From Pirellulales bacterium (GTDB lineage Bacteria > Planctomycetota > Planctomycetia > Pirellulales > Lacipirellulaceae): a stretch of 64,000 nt of DNA. The first letter of the stretch is position 1, and every line of letters starts with the position of its first letter. This document shows, in pieces, positions 61,924 through 64,000 of the stretch. Location of the stretch: positions 1 to 64,000 of the forward strand of contig JANQOF010000020.1 of NCBI GenBank assembly GCA_028279215.1. Direction: 5' to 3'. The notes under the pieces were generated by a model. That model did no database searches, was not told where the DNA came from, and saw only the letters and a program-made list of their open reading frames with translations. A program made the position numbers and the translations under genes.

Positions 61924-64000
61924 TTACCCCTGAGCCGGCCGCAGTGGGCTGTGGGCGAGGACGAACTTTCGCTCGCCAGCGGTGGCGAATTGCACGGTGG
62001 CGCGGCGGGCTTTGCCCGCGCCGCTTAGAGCGGTGATTTTGCCGGGGCCGAACTCGGGGTGGATGACCGTCATGCCGTGGGCGAAGACGTCCGGCGAGAC
62101 TTTGGTATGTCTGGCGGTGTTGGCGCCACCGGCAAGCTCGGCGGCGGTGGTGATGGCCCTCACCACCGGCCCCTCTCCCGCTTGCGGGCGAGGGAAGTTA
62201 GTTGCCCTCGCGCCCGAACGCTCTCCCGTGTTCGGTAGAGGGGAGACTTGGGGATCGGTTTCGAAGTCGTCGGATTCGTACGCGTCGAAATCGTCGACGA
62301 AGAACTCCAGGTCGTCGGGACGGGCGTCGGTCATGTGCATTTCCTCACGCGGCATTTCCATGAGGAAGCTGCTGGGGATGGCGACGCGGCGTTGGCCACG
62401 GAAGTCGCGGACGCGGACGTAACTGAGTTGCAATTGGTGCTTGGCACGGGTGATGCCGACAAACGCCAGCCGGCGTTCTTCCTCAAGCTGCTCGAGCTCG
62501 TCGCGCGACCGTTCGTGCGGAAGGATGCCGTCTTCGAGCGCCACGACGTACACCACAGGAAACTCGAGTCCCTTAGTAGCATGCAGCGTCATCAGCGTGA
62601 CCTTGTCGGCTTCGGTCTCCCAATCGTCGGTTTCGTTCACCAGCCAGGTGCGTTCGAGATAGGCTTCGAGCCCGCCGCCTTCGTGTGCTTCGTCGGCCTG
62701 CTCGTCGAACTGCCGGGCGTCAGTCAGAAGCTCCTCGATGTTCTCAAGCCGCGATTGGTCCTCGACGTCGTCACTCGACTTGAGGGCCTCGGTGTACCCG
62801 CTCTCGGCGATCACGGTGCCGATGACTTCCTCGACGGACTCACCAGCGATGGCGGCGATCTTGTCGATCAACTCGACGAACTTCAGCAGCGAGTTCGTCG
62901 CCCGCTTGGTGAGACCTTCGTTGAGCTTCGACTCGCGGGCGGCATCCAAGAGCGACGTGCCGTAGCGATAAGCGTGCTCGTTGAGTCGCTCGAGCGACTT
63001 CTTGCCGATGCCGCGCGTCGGCGAGTTGACCGACCGCTCGAAGGCGACGTCGTCGGCCGGGTTGTTGGCCAGTTGGCAATAGGCGAGCACGTCTTTGATT
63101 TCCTTCCGGCCGTAGAACTCCTGCCCGCGAACCATTTGGTAGGGCACGCCGGCTTTGCGAAGCGCACGCTCGATGGAACGCGACAAGGCGTTCACGCGGT
63201 AGAAAACCGCGAAGTCGCTCGCGCGACACTGGCCACTTTCGATGGCGGAGCGGATTTGCTGGGCGATGTCGGCCGCTTCGAGATCTTGGTCGGCGTAAGC
63301 GACGAGGCGCACCGCTTCGCCTTCGTCGTTCTCAGTGAACAGCGACTTCTTCTTGCGACGTTTGTTGTGGGCGATGAGGTCGTCGGCGACGCGCAAGATG
63401 CGTTTGGTACTGCGGTAGTTTTGCTCGAGCCGAACGACGTGGACCTGCGGGAAGTCGCGCTCGAATTCGAGGATGTTGCCAATGTCGGCGCCGCGCCATC
63501 CGTAAATCGACTGGTCGGGGTCGCCGGTGGCCGCGAGATTGGGATAGTCGTACGAAAGAGCCTTGAGAATGACGTATTGGGCTTTGTTGGTGTCTTGGTA
63601 TTCGTCGACCAAGACATAACGAAAGCGGGCATCGAGTTCGGCGCGGATTTCAGGATGATGGTAGATCAACTGGGCGACGTGCATGAGCAAGTCGTCGAAA
63701 TCGACCGCCGCCGATTGGAGCATTCGCTGTTGATAAGCGGGATAAACTTGGGCGACGATTTCCGAAAGCGGCGAACCACGGCGGGCTTCGTAGGTGTCGG
63801 GTGTGATGAGTTTGTTCTTCGCCGTACTGATCGCACATGCGATGCGATCGGGCGAGAAGTGCATGGTGTGGACTTGCTCGGCTTCGATCACTCGCTTGAG
63901 CACTTGGCGGCTGTCGGAAGTGTCGTAGATGGTGAAGTTCTGCGAGACACCGACCAGCTCGCCAAACTCGCGGAGCATGCGGGCACCGAAGCGGTGGAAC
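61924..64000 (-). CDS. UvrD/PcrA-type superfamily 1 DNA helicase, N-terminus outside the window
   Basis: At least 684 residues are visible, and the frame stays open to base 64000 (FHRFGARMLREFG precedes the first visible Met), so the start is off the window. Visible motifs: VDEYQDTN (motif II), GDPDQSIYGWRGAD (III), LEQNYRSTKRIL (IV), LMTLHATKGLEFPVVYV (V) and RRLAFVGITRAK (VI). Walker A lies outside. The C-terminal part, past LEMPREEMHM, has an acidic region, two tandem repeat-derived segments (see the repeat entry at 62156-62246), and a closing domain MTVIHPEFGPGKITAL. It acts in nucleotide-excision repair and replication-fork restart. It translocates 3' to 5'. Confidence 0.95.
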   Translation of the reverse strand, partial: FHRFGARMLREFGELVGVSQNFTIYDTSDSRQVLKRVIEAEQVHTMHFSPDRIACAISTAKNKLITPDTYEARRGSPLSEIVAQVYPAYQQRMLQSAAVDFDDLLMHVAQLIYHHPEIRAELDARFRYVLVDEYQDTNKAQYVILKALSYDYPNLAATGDPDQSIYGWRGADIGNILEFERDFPQVHVVRLEQNYRSTKRILRVADDLIAHNKRRKKKSLFTENDEGEAVRLVAYADQDLEAADIAQQIRSAIESGQCRASDFAVFYRVNALSRSIERALRKAGVPYQMVRGQEFYGRKEIKDVLAYCQLANNPADDVAFERSVNSPTRGIGKKSLERLNEHAYRYGTSLLDAARESKLNEGLTKRATNSLLKFVELIDKIAAIAGESVEEVIGTVIAESGYTEALKSSDDVEDQSRLENIEELLTDARQFDEQADEAHEGGGLEAYLERTWLVNETDDWETEADKVTLMTLHATKGLEFPVVYVVALEDGILPHERSRDELEQLEEERRLAFVGITRAKHQLQLSYVRVRDFRGQRRVAIPSSFLMEMPREEMHMTDARPDDLEFFVDDFDAYESDDFETDPQVSPLPNTGERSGARATNFPRPQAGEGPVVRAITTAAELAGGANTARHTKVSPDVFAHGMTVIHPEFGPGKITALSGAGKARRATVQFATAGERKFVLAHSPLRPAQG
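62156..62246. repeat. Two tandem copies of a palindromic intergenic repeat inside the helicase gene
   Basis: Unit 1 begins GCCCTCACCACCGGCCCCTC (62156) and ends GAGGGAA near 62196, with the stem CCCTCTCCCGC/GCGGGCGAGGG. Unit 2 begins GCCCTCGCGCCCGAACGCTC (62203) and ends AGGGGAGAC near 62246. Both match the intergenic copy at 29971-30006 in design. They are in frame with the helicase and encode PLPNTGERSGARATNF and PRPQAGEGPVVRAI on its minus strand. Confidence 0.85.

Noticed and set aside
1..64000. tRNA or rRNA genes
   Set aside because: Looking through the gaps between genes I found no cloverleaf-like or rRNA-like stretch; short tRNAs could still be missed by eye.

Overview
The window looks like a chromosomal segment of a planctomycete, most likely order Pirellulales. 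A Lacipirellulaceae-type relative is a guess. The basis is: a LEPLEDRR-type N-terminal signature on a dockerin protein (59479-61290), a PEP-CTERM tail on an SBBP-repeat protein (16317-17672), a Ser/Thr kinase, a formylglycine-type sulfatase, a Cys/Thr-rich secreted protein, loosely packed genes, and many intergenic palindromic repeats. I saw no rRNA, tRNA, CRISPR array, insertion sequence or phage gene. Both ends cut genes: a ZIP metal transporter on the left and a PcrA/UvrD helicase on the right.

Layout. 0-5 kb: ZIP transporter, D-aminoacyl-tRNA deacylase, YdjM-like membrane protein, CvpA-like protein, and a Ser/Thr kinase immediately upstream of accA. 5-11 kb: an HExxH-type small protein, a sulfatase, a frameshifted gene flanked by inverted repeats, truA, a Uma2-type protein and asd. 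10.7-14.5 kb: an RlmM-like methyltransferase followed by a tightly linked, largely uncharacterised module (DUF3592/arrestin-like membrane protein, a small arrestin-like protein, a small P-loop ATPase). 14.8-20 kb: Cys-rich secreted protein with a terminator, PEP-CTERM beta-propeller protein, VOC protein, TsaC/Sua5. 20-28 kb: ispG, a YggS-type PLP protein, a large unknown protein, a YdjY-like protein, a PQQ/BamB-like propeller, a peroxiredoxin and an SDR. 28-30 kb: a cluster of perfect palindromes and a ChaA-like antiporter. 30-35 kb: two tandem paralogous outer-surface-type proteins and a betaine/choline-type ABC transporter with permease fused to binding protein. 35.5-36.5 kb: a cold-shock protein with a clear terminator and a DUF374 acyltransferase.

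36.5-44.6 kb is an exopolysaccharide locus on the minus strand. In transcription order it holds a Wza-like export lipoprotein, a Wzc-like tyrosine autokinase, an O-antigen-ligase/polymerase with a TPR-like tail, and a CapD-type sugar dehydratase. A MscS-family channel diverges from it. 47-51 kb: a prepilin peptidase, aroK and a fused aroD-aroE. 51-58.5 kb: mutL, an NtrC-type regulator with its soluble histidine kinase, and the rpsO-pnp pair. 58.7-64 kb: a structured multi-hairpin element, a membrane protein, the LEPR-XLL/dockerin protein, a repeat-rich intergenic stretch and the helicase.

The most noteworthy observations are: (i) two tandem units of an intergenic palindromic repeat sitting in frame inside the helicase gene; (ii) the DFN-variant kinase coupled to accA; (iii) the membrane/arrestin/P-loop module; (iv) overlapping, mutually exclusive hairpins near 58.75 kb; (v) several families of dispersed palindromes.
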